DNA from: CBDHFQ01 sp965262565
GTDB lineage: Bacteria; Bacteroidota; Bacteroidia; J057
Assembly: GCA_965262565.1 (NCBI GenBank)
Contig: CBDHFQ010000025.1
Location: forward strand, 142,217 to 206,216
Reading direction: 5' to 3'
DNA length: 64,000 nucleotides
The notes beneath the pieces are model-generated. The model ran no database searches. It was given only the letters and a program-made list of their open reading frames with translations, and had not been told where the DNA came from. Each line of letters starts with the position of its first letter. The first letter of the stretch is position 1. Of this stretch, positions 44,277 through 53,247 are shown piece by piece. Position numbers and translations under genes: made by a program.

Positions 44277-46481
44277 TTAACCCATCTTATCAATTGACTT
44301 CATTTTTTGTGCGAAAGGTTGATCATACAATCTTTCTTTGGTTGCCTGATAAATAGCATTAGCCAAAGCTCCTGAGATAGGAGGAAGAGAAGGTTCTCCC
44401 AAGCCTGTTGGATCTATTCCATTATCCACAAAATGCGTTTCAATTTCTTCAGGTGCATCCTGTTGTCTAATCAAGCGATAAGTATCAAAGTTTTGGTGAT
44501 CGGGTATACCATCAGTGAAGGTCATCGTGCTGTAAGTAGCATGACCGATACCATCTACGATCCCACCCTCGATCTGATTTAATGCTCCAAGAGGATTCAC
44601 GACGATACCACAATCTACGGCACACCATACTTTTTTCACCTTAGGTTGATCTCCTTCTTTGACCATATCGATGACCTGGGCGACGTAGGAGTTGTGGCAA
44701 TAGTAAGCAGAAACTCCTCTAAATTCATTAGGCATTCCAGTACCCCATCCTGATTTTTCTTTGACTAACTTTAACACGCCAGCATATCTTTCAGCATCAT
44801 AATCATTATCTTCTCCTACTGGATTCTTCATGGCCTTCTCGAACAGTTCCAATCTGAAATCGATAGGATCTTTTCCTGCTAATTCTGCTACTTCATCCAA
44901 GAACGCTTGCTCGGCACCTGCAATAAAGTTGGATCTTGGGGCTCTCCATGCTCCGGTAGAAATTTTGGAATCTAAGGAGTGATTTTCTGCCAGGTAGTTA
45001 TCTACGGCGCCCGCAGGAAACCTGTTCGGGAATAAAGGACTACCGTGAACACCAGCTCCTCTTACATGGAAAGCGATCAGATTGTTATTATCATCAAGGG
45101 CTGCACGATACTTCACTTTATAGGTGGGGCGATACAGACCTTGAGTCATATCATCTTCACGCGTATACACCAACTTGATAGGCGCATTCATTTGTTTGGA
45201 AATAGCCGCTGCTTCCAGACCAAAATTACCATACAAACGACGTCCAAAACCACCACCCATTCTGGTCATCATCACAGAAACCTTATCTTCGGGAAGTCCT
45301 GTAATGACAGATACTGTTTTTCTTAAGTTTTCGGGTGTTTGTATAGGCCCTTCAAGTTCAGCTTTTTCTGCGGTAACATGGGCGAAAAAATTCATAGGCT
45401 CCATCGTATTATGTGCCAGGAAAGGAGCGCTATACGTTCTTTCAATGACTTTCGCCGCATTTTTAAAGGCCGCTTCAGGATTACCATCTCTTCTGGCAGC
45501 TTCCTTAGTTGGTTTGGCTATCAACTTATCCAATTCCTTCTCGTGATCGGCTGTGCTTTCCAACTTCCCATCTGATTCCCATTCAATTTCCAATGCCTTT
45601 TTAGCTTGCATCACTTCCCAGGTGGTATTTCCTACGACAGCTACGAATTCCGGGAACGCAGTATTATCGGACCATGTTTTTTCTGTGTCTTCAGATAAGG
45701 TGTTAACCTTAATTATATCTTTAATACCAGGCATAGCTTTTGCCTCATTATCATTGATGGATTTCAGTTTCATGCCAAAAGCAGGAGCATGAACTAACAT
45801 AGCGATAAGCATTCCTTCACGCTTGACATCCAAACCAAACAACGGCTTACCTGTAACTATTTTCGGGCCATCTACATTTTTAGTAGGAGTTCCTATAATC
45901 TTAAAATCTTTAGGATCTTTTAATTCTACTTCTTCAGGTACTTCGATCGCAGCTGCTGTTGCGGCTAATTGTCCATAACCGATAGATTTATTACTCTTTT
46001 CGTGTTTTACATAGCCTGCATCAGTAGTAAGTTCCGCTACCGGGACACTCCACTCTTTCGCTGCCGCTTCCATCAGCATTCTACGAGCGGTAGCCCCAGC
46101 CATTCTCAAACTTTGCCATCCCGCACGAATAGATTGGCTACCTCCGGCGATCTGTCGCTTGAAGTTTTCTGTATCTAATCCCGCTTGCTCAACGATCACA
46201 TTTTTCCAGTCTACATCTAACTCCTCTGCAACAATCATTGGCATAGCTGTTTTTACATTCTGACCAATTTCCGGATTAGGAGACATGATCGTAACTACCC
46301 CGTTATCTCCGATTTTAAGGAAGGCATTTACATTAAACCATTCTTCAGGCAAAACGATGCCTGTTGTTCCTTTAGGTTGGCAGGAAGCAAGCCAGTTAAA
46401 TCCGATTAACATGCCTCCACTTGCTAAAGTGGAAACTTTTAAAAAAGATCTTCTATTATAAGAGGTTTGAATTAAGCTCAT
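44277..46481 (-). CDS. Isoquinoline 1-oxidoreductase-type molybdopterin subunit (xanthine dehydrogenase family), Tat-exported
   Basis: The protein has 734 residues. A twin-arginine signal opens it (NRRSFLKVSTLASGGML). It has the two-part IorB layout: an early MPT-binding segment (NPEIGQNVKTAMPMIVAEEL), the aldehyde-oxidase a/b hammerhead-like part (GPKIVTGKPLFGLDVKR), the RMGGGFGRRL motif, and the active-site Glu in GLGEPSLPPISGALANAIY. It hydroxylates an aromatic N-heterocycle or aldehyde in the periplasm using a molybdopterin cytosine dinucleotide. The [2Fe-2S] subunit gene ends 45 bases upstream; a cytochrome c gene before it may be the electron acceptor. Confidence 0.93.
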   Translation of the reverse strand: MSLIQTSYNRRSFLKVSTLASGGMLIGFNWLASCQPKGTTGIVLPEEWFNVNAFLKIGDNGVVTIMSPNPEIGQNVKTAMPMIVAEELDVDWKNVIVEQAGLDTENFKRQIAGGSQSIRAGWQSLRMAGATARRMLMEAAAKEWSVPVAELTTDAGYVKHEKSNKSIGYGQLAATAAAIEVPEEVELKDPKDFKIIGTPTKNVDGPKIVTGKPLFGLDVKREGMLIAMLVHAPAFGMKLKSINDNEAKAMPGIKDIIKVNTLSEDTEKTWSDNTAFPEFVAVVGNTTWEVMQAKKALEIEWESDGKLESTADHEKELDKLIAKPTKEAARRDGNPEAAFKNAAKVIERTYSAPFLAHNTMEPMNFFAHVTAEKAELEGPIQTPENLRKTVSVITGLPEDKVSVMMTRMGGGFGRRLYGNFGLEAAAISKQMNAPIKLVYTREDDMTQGLYRPTYKVKYRAALDDNNNLIAFHVRGAGVHGSPLFPNRFPAGAVDNYLAENHSLDSKISTGAWRAPRSNFIAGAEQAFLDEVAELAGKDPIDFRLELFEKAMKNPVGEDNDYDAERYAGVLKLVKEKSGWGTGMPNEFRGVSAYYCHNSYVAQVIDMVKEGDQPKVKKVWCAVDCGIVVNPLGALNQIEGGIVDGIGHATYSTMTFTDGIPDHQNFDTYRLIRQQDAPEEIETHFVDNGIDPTGLGEPSLPPISGALANAIYQATKERLYDQPFAQKMKSIDKMG

Positions 46482-46526
46482 GATGATAGGTTAATTGATT
46501 TAGCTATTAGGCCTTAATGGAGGAAA

Positions 46527-46985
46527 TTACATGTTCTCTGCAGCTGTCTTAATCGCAGCTTTGATTCTTATATAAGTACCACAACGACAAATATTTCCAT
46601 TCATAGCAACTTCAATCTCTTCGTCGGTAGGATTTGGATTTTTGTTGAGAAGAGAAGTTGCATTCATAATTTGACCGGACTGACAATATCCACATTGAGC
46701 CACATCATGCTCTAGCCATGCTTGTTGTACAGGATGATCTCCATCTTTAGAGAGCCCTTCAATCGTAGTAATCTTCTTGTCTCCCACATTAGATACAGGA
46801 TAAGAACATGAACGGACCGCAGTGCCATCCAGATGAATAGTACAGGCACCGCACTGAGCAATTCCGCATCCATATTTAGTGCCTACCAGATCTGCATGCT
46901 CTCTTAAGACCCAAAGCATAGGAGTTTCAGGAGCTACATCCAGCTCGTAATCTTTTCCATTAATGTTTAGGTTGTAAATAGCCAT
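46527..46985 (-). CDS. [2Fe-2S]-binding subunit (IorA-type)
   Basis: The protein has 152 residues, standard for the family. The plant-type cluster is YGCGIAQCGACTIHLDG plus a later Cys in RSCSYP; the second cluster uses AQCGYCQSGQIM and GNICRCGTY. It passes electrons from the molybdenum centre to an acceptor. It has no signal peptide of its own and probably crosses the membrane with the Tat-carrying large subunit (hitch-hiking), as known for this family. Confidence 0.95.
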   Translation of the reverse strand: MAIYNLNINGKDYELDVAPETPMLWVLREHADLVGTKYGCGIAQCGACTIHLDGTAVRSCSYPVSNVGDKKITTIEGLSKDGDHPVQQAWLEHDVAQCGYCQSGQIMNATSLLNKNPNPTDEEIEVAMNGNICRCGTYIRIKAAIKTAAENM

Positions 46986-47067
46986 ATTGAAGATGAGTTA
47001 TTGATATTGAGGAACAAATAGAAAAATAAAAATAAGCAAAAATGTATATATATTCAGAGATTTTTTC

Positions 47068-47916
47068 TTATTCCTTTGTTACTTTACGGGTAGCTATATA
47101 TTCTAGATAATCAACTATTTCATTTAGTTCCAGTAAATTTAAGCTCCTAATGGCGTACATCTTGGAATTATAACGGAAAGACTGAGGATCCTGGGCAAAA
47201 GCGATAATATTATTTCTTTCCCAATATTCTGTGATATTCTGAGGAATATTAAATTCAGGCCCCATAATACCACCTATTTTATTTAAGGAATGGCATTTAA
47301 TACAATGCGTTTTATAATGCTCAAATCCCTGAACTAAATCGGGACGCTCTGAAGGATATAAAGATACATAAGGATCTTTAGTAACAATTCTCAATTTAAT
47401 TAAGCCAAAGGGCCAGGCGAGATGGTGATCGTCTTTAGCTACGCGATCCCATACTAAATAATATGGGGCATAAGCGGCCTCTTTATCTTCCAGCCAATAT
47501 TTGCCGCCTTCCGCATCCATGTCCTGAAAAGCTAAATACCCGCCACCAGCTTCATATAGCTCTGCCAAAGAGTTCGAAGGGATATATCCATCTTTACATT
47601 CAAAGACAATTTCTGTTTGAGTGGTATCGAGTTGGTAAGTAGTAACCAATAGATCTAAGATGAACTTAAATGGATAAGCTTTATAACGTTTAGGCCGTTG
47701 TAGGGAATGATCAAAAGGAATGTCTACTATAATAGCCTCCGGAAATTTATCCACTTCCCAATCTCTAAGATCTACACTGATGTATGTAGAGTCCTGCCCA
47801 GAAGATGGGGGAGAATTAATATGATGAGTTTCTGAAAAAGAAGCTGGAGTAGAGGATTGACAGGAAATTAAGGAAAACAAAAGCAAGAAGTAACCAATTC
47901 GAATCAGTACCATCAT
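47068..47916 (-). CDS. Cytochrome c lipoprotein, likely electron acceptor of the molybdenum enzyme
   Basis: The protein has 282 residues. A lipoprotein signal (LLLFSLISCQSS) opens it. Residues about 45-195 are an unassigned domain reminiscent of sulfite-oxidase-like folds (YPFKFILDLLVTTYQL, IVFECKDGYIPSNSLAEL). The C-terminal part is a monohaem cytochrome c with HCIKCH and a possible Met ligand in SKMYAIRSL. Its place 82 bases before the [2Fe-2S] subunit suggests that it takes electrons from the hydroxylase to the respiratory chain. Confidence 0.85.
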   Translation of the reverse strand: MMVLIRIGYFLLLFSLISCQSSTPASFSETHHINSPPSSGQDSTYISVDLRDWEVDKFPEAIIVDIPFDHSLQRPKRYKAYPFKFILDLLVTTYQLDTTQTEIVFECKDGYIPSNSLAELYEAGGGYLAFQDMDAEGGKYWLEDKEAAYAPYYLVWDRVAKDDHHLAWPFGLIKLRIVTKDPYVSLYPSERPDLVQGFEHYKTHCIKCHSLNKIGGIMGPEFNIPQNITEYWERNNIIAFAQDPQSFRYNSKMYAIRSLNLLELNEIVDYLEYIATRKVTKE

Positions 47917-47943
47917 TGAAAAAATTAATCATCCGAATATATA

Positions 47944-49509
47944 TCAGTTGGTCGTGGATGCTTGTTCAGGAAAAGCTTCTTTAACGGATTGATATTCCGC
48001 CACTATCTCTTCCACTTTTTCAGGGAACTTTTCAGCTAAATTGACCATTTCCGTTGGATCTTTTTCCAGGTCATATAATTCCCAATCCTGATCATTGGTA
48101 CGAACAATTTTCCACTTTCCCATTCGAAACATTCTAAAGCGCTCACCAAAACCGGAAAGAATATAGTCAGGTTCATCTATGGTCTCTCCCATCGCAACAG
48201 GCAATAAAGAACGACCTGCTAACGGAAGAGTAGGAACGCCATTTATTTCCTTGGGATAGGAAAGCCCTACTGCATCCAGCAAAGTAGGAAAGATATCTAC
48301 TACAGCACCTGATTGATGAGTGATAGCAGATTGGGAGATTTTTTGGGGCCAATGCATAAGAAATTGTGTCCTTGATCCCCCTTCCTGCCCAAACTGCTTG
48401 AAATATTTAAATGGCGTATTCCCTACATTGGCCCAGGCTGCACTTAGCGTACGGTAAGAATCTGCCGGTCCCGGAGGATGCTCAAAATCCACATTAGAAT
48501 CATAGGGGCACGACCCATTGTCCGATAAATAAAGAATCAACGTATTTTCATATTCGCCGTGTTCCTTCAGCCAATCGATGACTCTCCCTATATTTTGATC
48601 CATACAGTCTATCATTGCAGCAAATACCGCCATCTCCAGGTCTAATTCGTCTTTCTCTGTTTCCGTAAGTGAATCCCATGGCCGATAAAGCGGAATGTTG
48701 GCCCTTCGTTCTTCATCCCCTTGGGGATGTCCTCTAAATTGGTTGATGTTATCTGTGGGAGCACTTAATGGATAAGTTGAGTCAATAATTCCCATAGACA
48801 GCATGCGTTCATATCGCTGTTGTCTAATAACATCCCATCCCTTTTTATAGGTTCCTCTATACTTGGCGATATCCTTAGGTTTAGCTTGAAGGGGATAATG
48901 TGCGGCATGGTAAGGAAGGTATAGAAAGAAAGGCTTGCCTGTAGCTTGCTCTTTTTCCAGGTATCGTATAGCGTAATCAGTAATTACATCGGTCTTAAAG
49001 AATGGCTCATGTTCTACTTCAATTTCATTCGCAGCTAATTCTCTATCTCCCAGAAAAAAAGGGCGTTCGAAGGTGCTATCGGGAGGAATGTGATATTCGT
49101 TGGTAGCCCAAAAAGTAAAGGCATAATCAAAGGCATTCCTCGCATATATATGATCTGGAACCCATGAAATAAAGTGTTCCTTCCCAGTGTGGATCGTCGT
49201 ATATCCTGCTTGCTTGAGTAGGCTTGCAATATTAACTGCCTGATGATTTCCCTGATATAATCCAGTGAGTAAACTAGAACGAGTAGGGCCACATTTAGCT
49301 CTATTATAAAAGGTCGTAAATTGTGTGCCATGTTGAGCTAACTCATCCAGATGAGGCGTATGGATTTCACTTCCATAACAACCAATATCCGAAAATCCTA
49401 TATCATCCCCCATAATAAGAATGATATTGGGTGAGTTCTCATTAGGCTGTGACTGGAGGCTGGCGAAATTAATCCACACAAAGATGGCAACAATATAGCG
49501 AAGTAGCAC
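47944..49509 (-). CDS. Sulfatase (formylglycine-dependent), exported
   Basis: The protein has 521 residues with a signal peptide (VAIFVWINFASLQSQ). NIILIMGDDIGFSDIGCYG gives the metal Asp pair. AKCGPTRSSLLTGLYQG has the full CxPxR motif for conversion of Cys to formylglycine. LILYLSDNGSC holds the second metal Asp-Asn. It cleaves sulfate esters outside the cytoplasm; the substrate is unknown (sulfated glycan or aryl sulfate). It starts the run that continues with the cytochrome c and molybdenum enzyme genes, 27 bases downstream. Confidence 0.94.
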   Translation of the reverse strand: MLLRYIVAIFVWINFASLQSQPNENSPNIILIMGDDIGFSDIGCYGSEIHTPHLDELAQHGTQFTTFYNRAKCGPTRSSLLTGLYQGNHQAVNIASLLKQAGYTTIHTGKEHFISWVPDHIYARNAFDYAFTFWATNEYHIPPDSTFERPFFLGDRELAANEIEVEHEPFFKTDVITDYAIRYLEKEQATGKPFFLYLPYHAAHYPLQAKPKDIAKYRGTYKKGWDVIRQQRYERMLSMGIIDSTYPLSAPTDNINQFRGHPQGDEERRANIPLYRPWDSLTETEKDELDLEMAVFAAMIDCMDQNIGRVIDWLKEHGEYENTLILYLSDNGSCPYDSNVDFEHPPGPADSYRTLSAAWANVGNTPFKYFKQFGQEGGSRTQFLMHWPQKISQSAITHQSGAVVDIFPTLLDAVGLSYPKEINGVPTLPLAGRSLLPVAMGETIDEPDYILSGFGERFRMFRMGKWKIVRTNDQDWELYDLEKDPTEMVNLAEKFPEKVEEIVAEYQSVKEAFPEQASTTN

Positions 49510-49782
49510 GATCGTAGTGATTAATAGGTTAGATGGAAAGATATTTCATTTTTAGTGCTATTCAAAACGCTTAGTTTATTTTGTGCCAACGGCTAAGGTA
49601 GTAGGTCTGTTATAAAAGGGCGATTAATAAGTGGTATATGGGGTAGAAAAGAGGATAGAAAATGTGTGGATTCTCAATGCATCTGTACTTTTTACATCAT
49701 TTCGAGTGAAAATCATGCCCAACTTTGAAAGTTGGATAATTCCTTCCATTTTAGGCGATATTTCAACCCAAATAAAACTGCT

Positions 49783-50370
49783 ATGAGAACCCTATTATGT
49801 GTACTGATGACGGTATTGTTGGCCTGTAATCCACCAGCTGTCCAACAAGAAGTGGCTGAGAACGAAGCTACCCCTACGAAAAAGTCCCCACCTTTATACG
49901 ATTATGATGTAGAGGAAAGAATAAGCTCTTTGGGCATAGAATTAAATGAATCCCTCGGAGCTCCTGTAGCTAATTATGTACATGCTGTGAGGACAGGAAA
50001 TTTATTATTTTTAGCAGGAAAAGGTCCCAGTAAGCCTGATGGAACCTATATCACTGGGAAATTGGGACAAGATTTGACCGTAGAACAAGGATATGAAGCG
50101 GCTAAATTGGCTGCTATCGTTCAATTATCCGTCTTAAAACAGGAGCTGGGAGATTTAAATAAAGTAGTAAGAGTGGTGAAGGTATTGGGAATGGTGAATG
50201 CTACGCCAGATTTTACCGATCAGTCCAAAGTCATCAACGGATTCTCTGATTTAATAGTGGAGGTATTTGGCGAGAGGGGAAAACATGCCAGAGCGGCAGT
50301 GGGAATGGGTTCTTTGCCTGTAGGAATAGCTGTGGAGGTAGAGATGATTGTAGAAGTGGAGGAAGAGTAG
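49783..50370 (+). CDS. RidA/YjgF family protein with lipoprotein signal
   Basis: From the ATG at 49783 the protein has 195 residues. MRTLLCVLMTVLLACNPP is a lipoprotein signal. The YjgF/YER057c fold follows (GNLLFLAGKGPSKPDGTYIT, NKVVRVVKVLGMVNATPDF, GKHARAAVGMGSLPVGIAVE), with the conserved Arg that in RidA binds the imine substrate carboxylate. Cytosolic RidA hydrolyses reactive enamines. A membrane-anchored, exported version is unusual and its substrate is unknown. An upstream TTG frame from 49732 is not needed. Confidence 0.85.
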   Translation: MRTLLCVLMTVLLACNPPAVQQEVAENEATPTKKSPPLYDYDVEERISSLGIELNESLGAPVANYVHAVRTGNLLFLAGKGPSKPDGTYITGKLGQDLTVEQGYEAAKLAAIVQLSVLKQELGDLNKVVRVVKVLGMVNATPDFTDQSKVINGFSDLIVEVFGERGKHARAAVGMGSLPVGIAVEVEMIVEVEEE

Positions 50371-50552
50371 CAGGAAAATAAGGGATGTTAGTCCTTTTCA
50401 AAAGCCCTAAAGAGGGTGGGGATTCTTTATAAGGAATAATAGCATCCAGGATTTGGCGGAAAATGAATACTTTTGGCAAATTACGGATAGATTAGGGAAC
50501 AGCTAAAGCGGACCTTTGAAAGGTATTATTCACCTATTAAAGACCAATTCAA

Positions 50553-51215
50553 ATGTCAGCAACAACAAATGTAGTTTCTTATAAGGAACAATTAGAAGGA
50601 TTAGTTGAGCAGCTCAATGGAATGATTCCTGAAGCGCACATGAATACCTTTAATGCCGATGCAGCTCAACTTGCTGCTACGCATACTTCTCCACTAAAAT
50701 TACAGAAAGGAGATAAAGCGCCTACATTTACGTTAGGAAATGCAATCGGCCAATTAGTGAAGTTGGAGGATTTGTTGAAAGAGGGAAAAGTAGTGATGAC
50801 CTTTTATCGGGGAACATGGTGTCCTTACTGCAATCTGGCACTGAAAAGTTATCAGGAGATCTTGTCAAAAATAAATGAGGCAGGAGCACAATTCATCGCT
50901 ATTTCTCCCCAAACTCCTGATCAATCGCTTAGTATAAAAGAGAAAAATGAACTAGCTTTTGAAGTGTTGAGCGATCCAGGCAATGTTGTAGCCAGGCAGT
51001 TTACGACGGTATTTTCTAATTCGGAGGCTCCTGTAGCAGCTATGAAAGCGTTGGGAATCGACTTTCATTCTTTTTATTCAGACGAGCAGGGGGAGCTCCC
51101 AGTTCCTGCTGTATTTATCATCGATAAAGATGGCACCATTTTATTTGCCCAATCTGAAGGAGGGGATTACAGAGAACGTGTGGAACCTCAATACATCCTG
51201 GAAGCATTGAAATAG
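50553..51215 (+). CDS. Peroxiredoxin-like (AhpC/TSA, thioredoxin-fold) protein
   Basis: The protein has 220 residues. The thioredoxin-fold core starts at KGDKAPTFTLGNAIGQLVKL. The active site is FYRGTWCPYCNLALKSYQ, where the first Cys is the peroxidatic residue and the CxxC makes it similar to the AhpC/TSA_2 group. QFIAISPQTPDQS and PAVFIIDKDGTILFAQSEGG are the other conserved loops. About 75 residues at the N-terminus are family-specific. It probably reduces peroxides in the cytosol. A strong terminator follows. Confidence 0.9.
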   Translation: MSATTNVVSYKEQLEGLVEQLNGMIPEAHMNTFNADAAQLAATHTSPLKLQKGDKAPTFTLGNAIGQLVKLEDLLKEGKVVMTFYRGTWCPYCNLALKSYQEILSKINEAGAQFIAISPQTPDQSLSIKEKNELAFEVLSDPGNVVARQFTTVFSNSEAPVAAMKALGIDFHSFYSDEQGELPVPAVFIIDKDGTILFAQSEGGDYRERVEPQYILEALK

Positions 51216-51237
51216 CTGTTTTCAACTAGGTGTAATA

Positions 51238-51290
51238 AATCCGGGCATAGTCCTCCAGAGGGGTGGCTATGCCCGGATTCGTTTATTTTC
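51238..51290 (+). terminator. Strong terminator after the peroxiredoxin-like gene
   Basis: AATCCGGGCATAG (51238-51250) pairs over 13 bp with CTATGCCCGGATT (51267-51279) around a 16-base loop, followed by CGTTTATTTTC. It starts 23 bases after the stop codon. Confidence 0.85.
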
Positions 51291-51766
51291 TACTGATTTA
51301 TGAATATAAATTAAATAAATCGACAAACTACCGTGCAATTTTCCATTTCTAACTGTCTTACTATTGATAGAATGTCATTTTCCCTGTTAAAAAATGGCAT
51401 TCTTTAACTAACAAAGCCCTTTGCTCATTGGAACATTATCAAACAACAATAAAACCCTAAAAGAAATGAAGCCTCTTATTAAAAAAACAGATACGAAAGG
51501 ATCTTACCCAGATCGCATCATGCTGGATAGATAAAGAATGATACATCAGAAATGAAACATAGCTGCTAACAATGGACCATTTAGTCCTGATGAACCACTA
51601 AAGTAATATGTGTGCTAAGGATAGCCACATGAGTGAAGCAGAAATAGAAGAAAACGTGTCATCTTTATATTGTCAAAACGCACTAACCTATTGAAGCATT
51701 TATGCTAACCATTAACATCACAATCATCAAAGCACTTTCGAATTAGAACCCTGTTAATGTACAATC
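51291..51766. other. Intergenic region without a supported gene
   Basis: Nothing in it reads as a family member. A 12-bp hairpin with one mismatch lies at 51371-51403 (GAATGTCATTTT with AAAATGGCATTC). A 22-codon frame starts at 51467 or nearby and has no support. Confidence 0.4.
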
Positions 51767-52045
51767 ATGAAAACGATCCAATGTATCTGTCGCCTGTGTT
51801 TTTGTTACCTTATTCCATGGATGCTGGTAGAATTACCAGCATCCATATTATCTGCGCCTTATCCCATACATATTATATGGGCAGGTAATAGCATGGTAGA
51901 ACAAATTATTGAGGAGATTATAGAGAAAGAACTAGCTCGCCAACATCAAACGCATATTTCCAGTAAGATTCTTGAAGACCAACATGATGTCAATACACTA
52001 ACCTATACATCTCATGAGCTATCAGTTAGTTTATATTTTACTTAA
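51767..52045 (+). CDS. Hypothetical small protein
   Basis: The frame has 92 codons. The first about 30 residues are hydrophobic and Cys-rich (CICRLCFCYLIPWMLVELP) and could be an export signal. The rest is polar (MVEQIIEEIIEKELARQHQ, an amphipathic helix). No family is recognised. It lies directly before the broken small-membrane-protein gene and may be part of the same worn region. It could be a real small gene or a chance frame. Confidence 0.35.
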   Translation: MKTIQCICRLCFCYLIPWMLVELPASILSAPYPIHIIWAGNSMVEQIIEEIIEKELARQHQTHISSKILEDQHDVNTLTYTSHELSVSLYFT

Positions 52046-52064
52046 TAAAACAAGTTGTTGTCTT

Positions 52065-52576
52065 ATGCTGCTCTGCATCATCGGTTGAATACCCTCTGCG
52101 GTTTTTGCAGCAGCGAAAAACCATATCGTCAAAGTTCCTACACTTTCTGTAGAACGTTCCTTTGAAGGTTCTTTAACGCTATTACCAGGAAAAAGCCTGA
52201 AAGAACAATTGGGAAGGAAATTAAAGTTAAAAGAGAAGATAGGATTATTTTTATATAACAGACAGATTCGAAAATTAAAGAAACGGAGCACTCATATGTC
52301 TAAGGAGAAACGTTCTTTTGATAAGTTTGCTTTAGCAGGCTTTTCAACGGCCATGGGGGGATTGTTAGGTTTGATCATAGGAGCAGCATCTTTTTCATTC
52401 GGATTGGCTGGCTTGGAGTGGTTTTCTTGTTAATTGCAGCTATATTAAGGCCTGTAGGAATATTTCGGATTGACAAACGTTCGAATCAAAAGAGGGGAAT
52501 GGGATTAGCCTATGCAGATGCCATCATAGGGTGGTTATTTACAGCAATCTTTATAGCAGCAATTATCAGCGCATAA
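52065..52576 (+). pseudogene. Broken copy of the adjacent small membrane protein
   Basis: The ATG at 52065 begins a signal-like sequence (MLLCIIG) that stops at TGA 52086-52088 and resumes in frame (IPSAVFAAAKNHIV). LKEQLGRKLKLKEKIGLFLY and NRQIRKLKKR then match the intact neighbour at 52616-53155 (EEQLGRKLKMKERLGLFLY, NRQIRKAKKK). Near 52405-52420 the frame shifts by one base, probably a lost G, after which VFLLIAAILRPVGIFRIDKR continues the homology to TAA. One nonsense and one frameshift change make it a pseudogene, unless sequence errors are involved. Confidence 0.75.
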
Positions 52577-52615
52577 AAATAGTTTTCAGTTTATGTGAGC
52601 TTTTTTAAATATAAA

Positions 52616-53155
52616 ATGAACCTACATTTCTTCTTAGTATGGATTATCGGATTTACCCCTTGCTTAACATTTAGTTCCGCATTTGATGCTAATGTTCAAG
52701 CGTCTGATACTTCTAACACAGGCTTTTCCACAGATTCTTTGATCATTTGGAAAAAAACTGAGCTAGAGGAACAATTGGGAAGGAAGTTGAAGATGAAGGA
52801 ACGATTAGGACTTTTTTTGTACAACAGACAGATTCGTAAGGCGAAGAAAAAAGGTTTAGATGTACCGCCGGAGATGCTTTCCTATGATAAAGTAGCCTTA
52901 GCAGGATTTGCGGGAGGAGTCGTAGGAATTTTAACGCTGATTTTTGGAGGTATCATAGCCTCACCTGTCCTGGCAGCTTTCGGATCTGTCTGCTTACTGT
53001 TAGCGGCTATATTAAGTCCTATAGGATTAGGTCGAGTGAAGAAACGCTCTGATCGAAAGAAAGGGAAAGGATTTGCGATAGCAGGAATGGTATTGGGATT
53101 TTTATTTGTAGCTTATATAATCGCTCTAATTGTAGCTATAAGTCTGTATCTGTAA
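52616..53155 (+). CDS. Small membrane protein with signal peptide, tandem paralogue
   Basis: From the ATG at 52616 the protein has 179 residues (a GTG at 52595 adds 7). A signal peptide (LVWIIGFTPCLTFSSAFDA) precedes a basic segment (GRKLKMKERLGLFLYNRQIR). Three hydrophobic helices follow (about 110-135, 137-155, 160-179 of the mature order) with a basic loop (VKKRSDRKKGKG) between them. It is similar in layout to other small DUF4190-like proteins of Bacteroidota. Function unknown. The broken copy lies 40 bases upstream. Confidence 0.7.
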   Translation: MNLHFFLVWIIGFTPCLTFSSAFDANVQASDTSNTGFSTDSLIIWKKTELEEQLGRKLKMKERLGLFLYNRQIRKAKKKGLDVPPEMLSYDKVALAGFAGGVVGILTLIFGGIIASPVLAAFGSVCLLLAAILSPIGLGRVKKRSDRKKGKGFAIAGMVLGFLFVAYIIALIVAISLYL

Positions 53156-53247
53156 TGGTGGTTGATTCTCCATTCCTATATTATTAATGTGTTCCTGTAG
53201 ATCAACGCTTTAGCGCATTGGTACGAAAAAAATATCCTGCGATCGAC

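Noticed and set aside
45175..45546. 123-codon plus-strand frame inside the molybdopterin subunit gene
   Set aside because: Antisense to a clear family member; composition is that of the opposite strand of coding DNA.
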